DNA of 14,278 nucleotides from DATLFI01 sp035524895 (GCA_035524895.1 DATLFI010000156.1:1-14278), one strand, 5' to 3'; shown: positions 8,602-14,278, counted from the first letter of the stretch. Made by a program: numbers and translations. The notes: generated from the letters alone by a model not told the origin.

Positions 8602-8619
8602 CCCGACTTCGGGGTCGGG
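8602..8619. other. Small inverted repeat (6+6+6) in the pfaD upstream region
   Basis: CCCGAC and GTCGGG flank a 6-nt TTCGGG loop. It lies upstream of the proposed pfaD -10 element, where a -35 box would be expected, so it could be a protein-binding site rather than an RNA hairpin. Short G/C-rich palindromes of this size occur by chance in DNA of this composition. Confidence 0.3.
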
Positions 8620-8673
8620 AGCACTGTTTTCTACTAGGTTTCCGGTCGTTCGGCGCCACCGCCAGGTGATCGG

Positions 8674-8704
8674 TTGGGTGATCGCCGGCGTGCACCTGTA
8701 TGCT
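8674..8704 (+). promoter_or_regulatory. Weak promoter candidate for the rightward fabR-FAAL-GNAT genes
   Basis: TTGGGT (8674-8679) and TATGCT (8699-8704) are separated by 19 bp, with TG immediately before the -10-like hexamer. The expected start would fall within the inverted repeat at 8706-8720. The spacing is longer than ideal and the -35 match is poor. A direct repeat GGTGATCG at 8665-8672 and 8677-8684 (12-bp period) overlaps the -35 region. Confidence 0.25.
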
Positions 8705-8705
8705 C

Positions 8706-8720
8706 CACAACGGGGTTGTG
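8706..8720. promoter_or_regulatory. Inverted repeat CACAAC-GGG-GTTGTG upstream of the fabR-like gene
   Basis: Both 6-nt arms match perfectly around a 3-nt centre. It lies 33 nt upstream of the ATG at 8754 and just downstream of the proposed -10 element. It could be an operator or a small 5'-leader hairpin. Its sequence is unrelated to the palindrome at 8573-8590, so if it binds a protein it need not be the same one. Confidence 0.3.
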
Positions 8721-8753
8721 CAGGGATAAAGGACACCCCAGAGGTTCGGGCAG

Positions 8754-9371
8754 ATGGCGACCCGGTCCCAGCAGAAGGAAGCGACCCGCAGGGCGATCAT
8801 GGACGCGGCCCTACGCCTGAGCGCGAAGCGCGGCTTCGCCGGGCTCAGCCTTCGCGCGGTTGCGACCGAGGCGGGTATCGCCCCGGCGACTTTCTACCGT
8901 CACTTCCAGTCGATCGACGACCTGGGCCTCGCGCTGGTCGACCAGATCGGCATGACGCTCCGCCAGTTGGTGCGCGATGCCCGGCACCGGGTCGGCGAGG
9001 CGATGCCGCGACGCGACGTCGTCGCGCAGTCGGTCGAGACCTTCCTCGAGTACGCGCGGAGCCAGCCCAACCTGTTCCGGCTCTTGCTCGGGGAAGGTGC
9101 AGGCAACACGCGCGAGTTCCGCCGCGCCGTCGCCAAGGAGGTCGAGCGCTTCGCCGAGGACCTGGCCGAGTACCTCGAGCTCGAGGCGCAGGTGCACGAG
9201 CGACCGCTCGCGCATGCCCGCGAGGCGGCCGAAGCCATGGTCACGGTCGCCTTCAACCTCGGGGTGGTGTCACTCGACCTGAGACCGGAGGAGAGGCGCG
9301 GAGCCCAGGAGCGGATCATCCTCGAGGTAGGGATGATCCTGCGTGGAGCCCAGACGATGGCCAGGGAAGAG
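8754..9371 (+). other. fabR: FabR-like TetR regulator portion of the ORF
   Basis: The first ~205 residues align along their whole length with my memory of E. coli FabR. Shared stretches include RSQQKEATRR near the N terminus, the helix-turn-helix SLRAVATEAGIAPATFYRHF (residues 32-51), LGLALVD, LRQL.R.AR, the ligand-domain PN.FRLLL.E..G....FR.AVA.E, ADYLELE-like EYLELE, and EAMVTVAF. E. coli FabR represses fabA and fabB in response to the balance of unsaturated and saturated acyl thioesters. Here the natural targets are the divergent PUFA-synthase operon and possibly its own transcript, through the palindrome at 8573-8590. The target assignment is inference. Normal family proteins end about where the linker begins here, without an attached enzyme. 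Confidence 0.85.
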
Positions 9372-11624
9372 CCCGAAGTCGCCGGCGACGCTTGGACCGG
9401 GTCGACCTGGCCGGTTGGCGGCGCCGGTGCCGAGCCAGTCGAGACCGAGAGCCCCGCGACCGGGAAACCAACGATGCCAGAGTCACCAGCGGTCGGCGAT
9501 TTCCGCATCGAGCACGCAACGTCGTGTTCTGACTCGGGCCCACAAGAGGTGAAGATGCCAGCTCCCGACCCGCACAGCGAAACCCTGCTCGAGATCCTGC
9601 GCGCGCGCGCCCGCGACACGCCGGATCGGCAGGCCTTCAGCTACCTCGAGGACGGCGAGAGCCGGGAGTCGGTGGTCTCCTACGGCGAGCTCGATCGTCG
9701 CGCGCGGGCCATCGCCGCGCAGCTGCAGCGGCGTCACGCGGTCGGGGATCGCGTACTGCTGCTCTATCCACCCGGTCTCGACTTCGTCACTGCGTTCTAT
9801 GGGTGCATCTACGCGGGAGTGGTCGCGGTGCCGGCCTACCCGCCAGACCCGACGCGGCTCGACCGCACCCTGCCGAGGCTCCAGGCCATCCTGTCGGACT
9901 GCGGCGCCCAGACCGTCCTGACGACATCGGCGATCCAGAGCATGGCGGGGTTCCTCTTCCCGGGCGGCAGCCCGCTCTCGGGGCTGACCTGGCTCGCATC
10001 CGACGAGATCGAGAAGGGAACGCCCGACGGCTGGGCCGCTCCGGCGATCGATGCCGAGTCCGTCGCGTTCCTGCAGTACACCTCGGGCTCGACTGGCGCA
10101 CCCAAGGGCGTGGTGATCACTCACCGCAACGTCCGGGTCAACCAGGAGATGATGCGTCTGGTGTCGGGCAGCAGTGACCAGACCGTGGTGCTGTCGTGGG
10201 TGCCCTTCTACCACGACCTCGGGCTGATCGGCGGCGTGGTGCATCCGGTCTACGTCGGTGGACGATCGGTGCTGATGTCGCCGCTGGACTTCCTCCAGAA
10301 GCCGGTGCGCTGGCTGCGCGCCGTGACCCGCTATCGAGCGACTTTCAGCGCGGGGCCCAACTTCGCTTTCGAGCTGTGTGCGCGCCGCATCCCAGAGGCC
10401 GAGCGCGAAGGTCTCGACCTCGCGAGCTGGAAGATGGCGCTGGTCGGCGCGGAGCCGATCGCGGCTTCGACGCTCGAGAGGTTCACGCGCGAGTTCGAGC
10501 CCTCGGGCTTCGACCCGGCCGCGTTCTTCCAAGGTTACGGCATGGCCGAGGCGGTGCTCTCCGTGTCCTCGGGGCAGATGGGCGTCGTCCACCGCACGGT
10601 GCTGCTCGACAAGCGCGACCTGCGCCGCAACGTCGTCACAGTGGTCGCTGGGGGGCGCGGGGGCGGCGACCTCGCCGAGGTGGTGAGTTGTGGGCGTCCG
10701 CTGCCGGGTCAGGACATTCGCGTTGTCGATCCGGAGAGCTACAGCGCGCGAGGCGAGCGCGAGATCGGCGAGGTCTGGGTCCGCGGGGGCAACGTCGCGC
10801 GCGGCTACTGGAACCGTGTGGAGGAGACCGAACAGACGTTCGGAGGCCTGCTGCGCGGTGCGGACGGTCGGCAAGAAGGCCCGTTCCTACGCAGTGGCGA
10901 CCTAGGGTTCTTCCACGACGGCGAGCTCTACGTCACCGGCCGGCTCAAGGACCTGATCATCCTGCGGGGCCGCAACCTCTATCCGCAGGACCTCGAGGCC
11001 TGCGTCGAGCGCGCGCACCCTGCGCTGCGGCCGGGATGCGGTGCGGCGTTCTCGATCCAGCTCGCCGCGGGAGAGGCGCTGGTGGTCGCCCAGGAAGTTC
11101 GCAAGGACACGGACGCAGACCCGCGCGACGTGATCGCTGCCGTTCGCCGGGCGCTGCTGCGCGAGGAGGGTCTGCGCTGCCACGGAGTGCTCTTGCTGCG
11201 TGCCGGCAGCATCCCGAAGACCTCGAGCGGCAAGATCCGTCGCAGCGCCTGCCGCGAGGCTTTCCTCGACGGCACGCTCGACCTCGTCGCGCGTGATCTC
11301 CAGGACGTCGACGACAGTGCGACGCCGCTCTTGACCCTCGAGCAGCTCCTGGCGTACCCGCCCGAGGCGCGACGAAGCGCGTTGCTCGAGAGCCTGCGCG
11401 CCGCTCTCGCCGAGGTGCTCCAGCTGCCGGAGGCCGAGATCGACATGAGCGTGCCGCTGAGCGAGAGCGGCGTGGACTCGGTCGCGATCATGAACCTCGC
11501 CCACGACATCGAGGCCCGCTTGGCGGTCGAGATCGACTTCGATCTGCTGCTAGGAGGCGCGAGCCCCGAGGCGGTCGCCAGCCACATCCTGGACGAGGTC
11601 ACGGGTGTCCTCGCTCCGGCCTGA
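8754..11624 (+). CDS. Continuous ORF: FabR-like TetR regulator, fatty acyl-AMP ligase and carrier domain
   Basis: A single open frame of 956 codons joins a DNA-binding regulator to a biosynthetic enzyme. Residues 1 to about 205 are a FabR-like TetR protein. Residues about 206-267 are a Gly/Pro/Glu-rich linker whose second half has relaxed third-base use and looks hardly coding. Residues 268-956 are a FAAL with a C-terminal ACP. The ATG at 8754 has GAGG 9 nt upstream. There is no stop between the parts, but the other two forward frames stop at 9530-9532 and 9550-9552, immediately before a strong internal start at 9555. Three readings are possible: a true fusion; two proteins, with the enzyme also made from the internal start; or a sequencing or natural frameshift that removed the regulator's stop. 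The ORF is certain; how it is expressed is not. It is divergent from pfaD and overlaps the GNAT gene downstream. Confidence 0.7.
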   Translation: MATRSQQKEATRRAIMDAALRLSAKRGFAGLSLRAVATEAGIAPATFYRHFQSIDDLGLALVDQIGMTLRQLVRDARHRVGEAMPRRDVVAQSVETFLEYARSQPNLFRLLLGEGAGNTREFRRAVAKEVERFAEDLAEYLELEAQVHERPLAHAREAAEAMVTVAFNLGVVSLDLRPEERRGAQERIILEVGMILRGAQTMAREEPEVAGDAWTGSTWPVGGAGAEPVETESPATGKPTMPESPAVGDFRIEHATSCSDSGPQEVKMPAPDPHSETLLEILRARARDTPDRQAFSYLEDGESRESVVSYGELDRRARAIAAQLQRRHAVGDRVLLLYPPGLDFVTAFYGCIYAGVVAVPAYPPDPTRLDRTLPRLQAILSDCGAQTVLTTSAIQSMAGFLFPGGSPLSGLTWLASDEIEKGTPDGWAAPAIDAESVAFLQYTSGSTGAPKGVVITHRNVRVNQEMMRLVSGSSDQTVVLSWVPFYHDLGLIGGVVHPVYVGGRSVLMSPLDFLQKPVRWLRAVTRYRATFSAGPNFAFELCARRIPEAEREGLDLASWKMALVGAEPIAASTLERFTREFEPSGFDPAAFFQGYGMAEAVLSVSSGQMGVVHRTVLLDKRDLRRNVVTVVAGGRGGGDLAEVVSCGRPLPGQDIRVVDPESYSARGEREIGEVWVRGGNVARGYWNRVEETEQTFGGLLRGADGRQEGPFLRSGDLGFFHDGELYVTGRLKDLIILRGRNLYPQDLEACVERAHPALRPGCGAAFSIQLAAGEALVVAQEVRKDTDADPRDVIAAVRRALLREEGLRCHGVLLLRAGSIPKTSSGKIRRSACREAFLDGTLDLVARDLQDVDDSATPLLTLEQLLAYPPEARRSALLESLRAALAEVLQLPEAEIDMSVPLSESGVDSVAIMNLAHDIEARLAVEIDFDLLLGGASPEAVASHILDEVTGVLAPA
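9545..9557 (+). promoter_or_regulatory. Internal ribosome-binding site and start for the FAAL
   Basis: AGAGG at 9545-9549 is followed after 5 nt by ATG at 9555, in frame with the upstream regulator (codon 268). It is stronger than the site at 8754. Its quality, together with the typical FAAL N terminus that follows, argues that the enzyme is at least partly made as a separate protein. Confidence 0.65.
9555..11624 (+). CDS. Fatty acyl-AMP ligase with C-terminal acyl carrier domain (FAAL-ACP), internal start
   Basis: This is the 689-residue product expected from the internal start. It is an adenylate-forming enzyme that would activate a free fatty acid with ATP and load it onto a carrier, here its own. 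Motifs (numbered from 9555): P-loop YTSGSTGAPKG at 175-185; SWVPFYHDLGLIGG, the FAAL version of the WLP.YHDMG motif; QGYGMAEAVLS; RSGDLGFF with Asp449; GRLKDLIILRGRNLYPQDLE, highly typical of FAALs rather than CoA ligases; and catalytic Lys560 in KTSSGKIRR. The C-terminal ACP has the phosphopantetheine site GVDSVAIMNL (Ser642). The FAAL-specific insertion that blocks CoA use cannot be confirmed by eye. Its neighbours suggest its acyl-ACP is passed to the GNAT enzyme encoded next. The fatty acid could be the PUFA or an ordinary membrane acid. Confidence 0.88.
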   Translation: MPAPDPHSETLLEILRARARDTPDRQAFSYLEDGESRESVVSYGELDRRARAIAAQLQRRHAVGDRVLLLYPPGLDFVTAFYGCIYAGVVAVPAYPPDPTRLDRTLPRLQAILSDCGAQTVLTTSAIQSMAGFLFPGGSPLSGLTWLASDEIEKGTPDGWAAPAIDAESVAFLQYTSGSTGAPKGVVITHRNVRVNQEMMRLVSGSSDQTVVLSWVPFYHDLGLIGGVVHPVYVGGRSVLMSPLDFLQKPVRWLRAVTRYRATFSAGPNFAFELCARRIPEAEREGLDLASWKMALVGAEPIAASTLERFTREFEPSGFDPAAFFQGYGMAEAVLSVSSGQMGVVHRTVLLDKRDLRRNVVTVVAGGRGGGDLAEVVSCGRPLPGQDIRVVDPESYSARGEREIGEVWVRGGNVARGYWNRVEETEQTFGGLLRGADGRQEGPFLRSGDLGFFHDGELYVTGRLKDLIILRGRNLYPQDLEACVERAHPALRPGCGAAFSIQLAAGEALVVAQEVRKDTDADPRDVIAAVRRALLREEGLRCHGVLLLRAGSIPKTSSGKIRRSACREAFLDGTLDLVARDLQDVDDSATPLLTLEQLLAYPPEARRSALLESLRAALAEVLQLPEAEIDMSVPLSESGVDSVAIMNLAHDIEARLAVEIDFDLLLGGASPEAVASHILDEVTGVLAPA

Positions 11625-12567
11625 GGTTCGGGCGCTGCGGCCGGAAGACGCGCCGGCCTTCGGCGGGTTCACGTTCCCCGCCTTCCGGCACCTGCTGGGG
11701 CTGCAGCCCTACGTCAACGCACTACAGGATCCGACCCAGCCCGACAGCGAGGTGCCGAGGGAGCCGTTCGCCTTCGGGGTGTTCGTCGAAGGAAGCCCCG
11801 CGGGACTGTTCCTCGGCTCGATTCCGCAGGATTCGCGCCGCGAGCGCGACCGGCTGCGCAACCCGGAGATCCTCTCGCTGTTCGTGGGCTCGGCGCACCG
11901 GAGGAAAGGTCTCGCGGGTGCCTTGCTCGCTGCGGCCGAGAGCCACCTTCGCGAGCGGGGAGAGCGCTTCGTCCACGGCATCTACATGACCGGCCAGCCG
12001 AGCATCGCGGTGCTCGAAGGCATGCTTTCGCGTCGCGGTTTCAGCGCCCCGAGCTTTCGTTTTGCCTCGGCTCGGTTCACCCAGGCGAAGCTCCGGGAGG
12101 CCGAGTGGATCCAGCGCCTACCCAGGATCAAGGGCTACGAGACCGTTCCTTGGCACGAGCTGCGCGACGAAGAGACACGTGATGCGCTGATGCGTCACCA
12201 GGCCGAGCCCTGGATTCCTGACTCGCTGCGCTTCTGGCTGTTCTCACCCGAGATGGCGGACCGCGCCACCAGCCTCGGTATCCGATACAAGGGCGAGCTC
12301 GTCGGCTGGGTGCTCAACCACGCCTACCGCGACACCGGCGCACTTCGGTTCAGCACGGTGTTCGTGCGCTGGGACCTCGCTCGCCTCGGTATGGCGTTGC
12401 CGGCAGTGGCGCGGTCCATCGAGCTGATGCCTTCGGCCGGGTACACCCATGGCAGCTTCGTCACCCCGCCCCACCTCGAGGGCATGCAGGCCGCGATCGC
12501 GAAGTACGTCGCGCCCTGGGCCGACTTCGTGGGGGAGAGCCGCGGGGTCTACAAGGAGCTGTCGTGA
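11605..12567 (+). CDS. Tandem-GNAT-fold N-acyltransferase
   Basis: A 320-residue protein with an N-terminal GNAT domain (residues about 5-155). Its acyl-donor-binding motif is ILSLFVGSAHRRKGLAGALL at 89-108, containing the R-x-x-G-x-A signature at 99-104. The C-terminal half (about 165-320) also looks like a degenerate GNAT fold: GELVGWVLNH resembles beta-4, FVRWDLARLGMALPAVA resembles the pyrophosphate loop and helix without a clean signature, and GSFVTPPHLEGM resembles the later strand. GNATs move an acyl group from CoA or ACP to an amine. Start: GTG at 11605, with GAGG 6 nt upstream inside the FAAL gene. The 20-nt overlap with the FAAL stop implies tight co-translation. The context suggests it takes the acyl chain from the FAAL-ACP to make an N-acyl product. 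A simple acetyltransferase role cannot be excluded. Confidence 0.8.
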   Translation: MSSLRPEVRALRPEDAPAFGGFTFPAFRHLLGLQPYVNALQDPTQPDSEVPREPFAFGVFVEGSPAGLFLGSIPQDSRRERDRLRNPEILSLFVGSAHRRKGLAGALLAAAESHLRERGERFVHGIYMTGQPSIAVLEGMLSRRGFSAPSFRFASARFTQAKLREAEWIQRLPRIKGYETVPWHELRDEETRDALMRHQAEPWIPDSLRFWLFSPEMADRATSLGIRYKGELVGWVLNHAYRDTGALRFSTVFVRWDLARLGMALPAVARSIELMPSAGYTHGSFVTPPHLEGMQAAIAKYVAPWADFVGESRGVYKELS

Positions 12568-12788
12568 ACGCGAAGGGGTGCGGCCCTACGAGGAGGGTTC
12601 GGGGCGCCACCGGCGCCGCGTTCCTCGACAGATGGTCGAGGGCGGAGACCATCTCGATCGGGCCGATGGTGCCGAAGTTCGACAGCGACGACCTGGTCCA
12701 AACGTGCCCGGACCAGCGCGTTGCTCGGCGTTGTCGCGTTGGCAGGCGTCGGAGTCGTTGCCTTGTTCGGGTCTACGACAGGGCCTAG
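12564..12788 (+). CDS. Doubtful small ORF following the GNAT gene
   Basis: A 74-codon frame begins with GTG overlapping the GNAT stop (GTGA), with AGGAG 5 nt upstream, a strong translation signal. The first ~48 codons have high G/C third positions like the real genes. After that the composition becomes Arg/Cys-rich and looks non-coding. I recognise no family. In another plus frame, 12718-12783 encodes a hydrophobic stretch (LLGVVALAGVGVVALFG) that could be a membrane helix, so a frameshifted small membrane protein is conceivable. The stop TAG overlaps the opposite-strand stop of the hydrolase gene in a shared CTAG. It may equally be untranslated trailer. Confidence 0.25.
   Translation: MNAKGCGPTRRVRGATGAAFLDRWSRAETISIGPMVPKFDSDDLVQTCPDQRVARRCRVGRRRSRCLVRVYDRA
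12630..12716. terminator. Two hairpins between convergent genes, possible bidirectional termination
   Basis: AGATGGTC (12630-12637) pairs with GACCATCT (12647-12654) across a 9-nt loop, and CTGGTCC (12693-12699) pairs with GGACCAG (12710-12716) across a 10-nt loop. They lie between the end of the GNAT gene and the end of the opposing hydrolase gene, where terminators are expected. Neither is followed by a T-run on either strand, so intrinsic termination is not shown. Confidence 0.3.
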
Positions 12789-14077
12789 CTCTGCGAGCGA
12801 GGATCGTGGCGGCGTAGCACGTCGATCGCCGCGACCACGTCCTCCGGCAGCCGCCGGTGCTCCGGAGCGAGCCCGAGCGATGCGAGATAGCGATCGAGGT
12901 CCGGCTGGCGCGCGAGGTGCGCGAGCAGGATGCGCGGCCGGTAGAGCTCGAGCTCCTCGTGCTCGGCTGGGTCGCCCGCGAGTCGGTGGATCGCGGATTT
13001 GTCCACGGTGATGCCCGCTCGCTCCGGATAGCCGTCGAGCGTCCGGTCGCCTCTGCCAAAGCGCAGCCGCACTGCCTCGAGGACGCGGTAACCCAGTGTG
13101 CGCGACGGCACCAGCTTGGCCTGGGGGTGGGGGCGGTAGAACTTGGTGTACTGCTCGTCGATGACCAGCCCGAGGCTCTTGGCCTCGTCGAGCATCCAAC
13201 GCAGCGAGATGTTGGCGAGGCCGTCGCGCACCAGGCTGCCGCCGACGTTGCCGTGGGAGCCCGGGAACCAGCGTTGCTCGAGCGTCTGGTGGTCGTGGCG
13301 GTCGCGCCAGATCTCGGGGCGGAAGTCGTAGCGGCTCTCGTCGATCGCGAGTGCTTGTCGCGCGTGAGTCACGCAGCGCGCCGGCATCTCGCCGACGTGG
13401 AACGAGCGCTGATGCACCGAGGTGCCGTGCTCGCCCGCTGCGCGGAAGCGCGAGCCGAGCGCCATCACGGTGTCCCAGACGCCCAGCAGGTCGATCGTCA
13501 CCGAGACCAGCGCGCTCTGCAGCTTGCTTTCGATCCTCGTGAGCGTGTGCCTCGCTTCGGCAGTGCCCAACGACACGATGTACTGGCGGTAGAGATGCGG
13601 CAGCCAGTAGGCGTCGCGCTTGGCGGGAATGCCGCCGAGCCAGTCGAGGAAACGCGCGAGCGCCCTAGCCTGCGCCGCCCCACGGCTGTAGCCGAAGAGG
13701 AACACCTGATCGCCGGCTCGGTAGTTGTTGACCAAGAAGGTGAGCGCGTCCTCGACGTTGCGCTCGAACCCGGCGCCCCAGGCGCCGCCGAGCCTGCTGT
13801 CGACGAGGCGCAGCAGCCGGTTCGAGGCGCCGGGGTAGAGGCCCTGCGCGCCGATGCCGATGCCGTAGTAGACGACTTGGTGCCGCAGGCCGGTTTCGTC
13901 GAGCGGTGCGACGGATCGGCACAGCTTGAGCGGGTTCGTCGGTTTGTAGACGTGGCTGCCGTCGTCGCGCTCCTTGCTGCGGAACGGGTTGTTCCAGGTG
14001 CCGTCGAGGCACAACATGAGCCGCTTCGGGGCGTGCGCGACGGGAGTCGAGTCCGGGGTCTGTGGCGACGCGAGCAT
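12785..14077 (-). CDS. DUF2235 / Tle1-like alpha/beta hydrolase (putative phospholipase-like)
   Basis: A 430-residue protein of the DUF2235 family, to which the type VI phospholipase effector Tle1 catalytic domain belongs. Visible signs: an N-terminal strand followed by LCLDGTWNN (residues about 22-30), nucleophile elbow FGYSRGAAQAR with Ser131 in GxSxG, a VWDTV motif with Asp202, and WFPGSHGNVGG with His275, giving a complete Ser-Asp-His triad pattern. No signal peptide or membrane helix is seen. No VgrG, PAAR or immunity-like gene is adjacent, so an effector role is not supported; a housekeeping or lipid-acting hydrolase is as likely. ATG 14077 has a weak AAGG at 14088-14085; Met21 would be a shorter start just before the conserved core. 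It is convergent with the GNAT cassette, and whether it belongs functionally to the PUFA locus is unknown. Confidence 0.85.
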   Translation of the reverse strand: MLASPQTPDSTPVAHAPKRLMLCLDGTWNNPFRSKERDDGSHVYKPTNPLKLCRSVAPLDETGLRHQVVYYGIGIGAQGLYPGASNRLLRLVDSRLGGAWGAGFERNVEDALTFLVNNYRAGDQVFLFGYSRGAAQARALARFLDWLGGIPAKRDAYWLPHLYRQYIVSLGTAEARHTLTRIESKLQSALVSVTIDLLGVWDTVMALGSRFRAAGEHGTSVHQRSFHVGEMPARCVTHARQALAIDESRYDFRPEIWRDRHDHQTLEQRWFPGSHGNVGGSLVRDGLANISLRWMLDEAKSLGLVIDEQYTKFYRPHPQAKLVPSRTLGYRVLEAVRLRFGRGDRTLDGYPERAGITVDKSAIHRLAGDPAEHEELELYRPRILLAHLARQPDLDRYLASLGLAPEHRRLPEDVVAAIDVLRRHDPRSQS

Positions 14078-14097
14078 CGTTCGGCCTTAGCAGCCCG
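14078..14097 (-). promoter_or_regulatory. Element upstream of the hydrolase sharing 12 bp with the pfaD promoter
   Basis: On the minus strand CGGGCTGCTAAG (14097..14086) is identical to 8605..8594 upstream of pfaD, in the same orientation relative to the gene. If TAAGGC (14089..14084) serves as a -10, transcription would start at or next to the ATG at 14077, giving a leaderless message. Otherwise AAGG is simply a weak SD. Confidence 0.3.
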
Positions 14098-14173
14098 TGG
14101 TGAAACCCGCGTGAGGCTGCGCGCGGGGATCTGCGGTCGCTGGCAAGGCGTGGCCGACGAACGCGATGCGGTG

Positions 14174-14278
14174 CCATCGTGCAGGAGGCCCAACGCAGCC
14201 AGCGGCCGCAAACCCCCGCGCCCCAAGCGGTTGGGGCGGCGTGGGGCCGTCTGCGTTGTTGCGCTCGCTCAGCGATGG
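14174..14278. other. Nested inverted repeats forming a long interrupted hairpin at the right edge
   Basis: Four pairs of arms nest around one centre: CCATCG (14174-14179) with CGATGG (14273-14278), CAACGCAG (14191-14198) with CTGCGTTG (14251-14258), CGGCC (14203-14207) with GGCCG (14245-14249), and CGCCCCAA (14219-14226) with TTGGGGCG (14231-14238) around a GCGG tetraloop. No gene is visible from 14078 to 14278. The element could be a terminator, a structured RNA or an intergenic palindromic repeat. The structure may continue beyond the window. Confidence 0.45.

Noticed and set aside
8552..8800. N-terminal extension of PfaD back to an ATG at 8800
   Set aside because: It would translate through the palindrome and past the divergent start at 8754, and the added residues do not resemble a PfaD N terminus.
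9483..10874. A 463-codon minus-strand frame opposite the FAAL
   Set aside because: It has no domain, while the plus strand carries the complete set of adenylation motifs in this region.
12718..13011. A plus-strand gene beginning with the hydrophobic stretch near 12721
   Set aside because: It has no good SD, and beyond about 12790 it runs antisense to the well-supported hydrolase gene with shadow-like composition. It is kept only as a remark on the small ORF.
14078..14278. A tRNA gene or insertion-sequence end in the gene-free right flank
   Set aside because: No cloverleaf with a T-arm or CCA-type acceptor could be drawn, and no transposase or target-site duplication is visible. Only the nested stems are supported.

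Overview
The window is very GC-rich (about 70% by eye) with strong G/C third-position bias in the real genes. It carries most of a polyunsaturated-fatty-acid (PUFA) synthase locus. The order enoyl reductase (PfaD/Pfa1), KS-MAT-ACP-ACP-KR-DH megasynthase (PfaA/Pfa2), then a further ketosynthase gene (Pfa3/PfaC position) is the order I know from myxobacteria (pfa1-pfa2-pfa3), not the gammaproteobacterial pfaA-B-C-D order. I infer a Myxococcota-like or related high-GC bacterium. No rRNA or other phylogenetic marker is present to confirm this.

Left block, minus strand (8551 down to 1): pfaD, pfaA and the first 96 codons of the next KS gene form one tight operon. The gap between pfaD and pfaA is 9 nt. 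The ribosome-binding site of the third gene overlaps the pfaA stop. Together these enzymes would build a long-chain polyunsaturated acyl product on tandem acyl carrier domains. No phosphopantetheinyl transferase is visible.

Middle (8552..8753): a 202-bp divergent control region. It holds a perfect 8+2+8 inverted repeat (8573..8590) just upstream of pfaD, a -10-like element abutting it, and a second 6+3+6 inverted repeat upstream of the rightward genes.

Right block, plus strand (8754..12567, perhaps to 12788): one uninterrupted reading frame encodes a FabR-like TetR regulator, then a fatty acyl-AMP ligase (FAAL), then a C-terminal carrier domain. A strong internal ribosome-binding site precedes the FAAL start. 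A tandem GNAT acyltransferase gene overlaps its end by 20 nt, followed by a doubtful small ORF. FabR in E. coli senses unsaturated acyl thioesters, so a FabR homologue divergent from a PUFA synthase, with a FabR-shaped palindrome between them, suggests lipid-responsive control. The FAAL-carrier-GNAT set suggests that a fatty acid, possibly the PUFA itself, is activated and transferred to an amine.

Far right (12785..14077, minus): a DUF2235/Tle1-like alpha/beta hydrolase, convergent with the GNAT cassette. The last 200 bases contain no gene, but they contain nested inverted repeats that could fold into a long interrupted hairpin running to the window edge.
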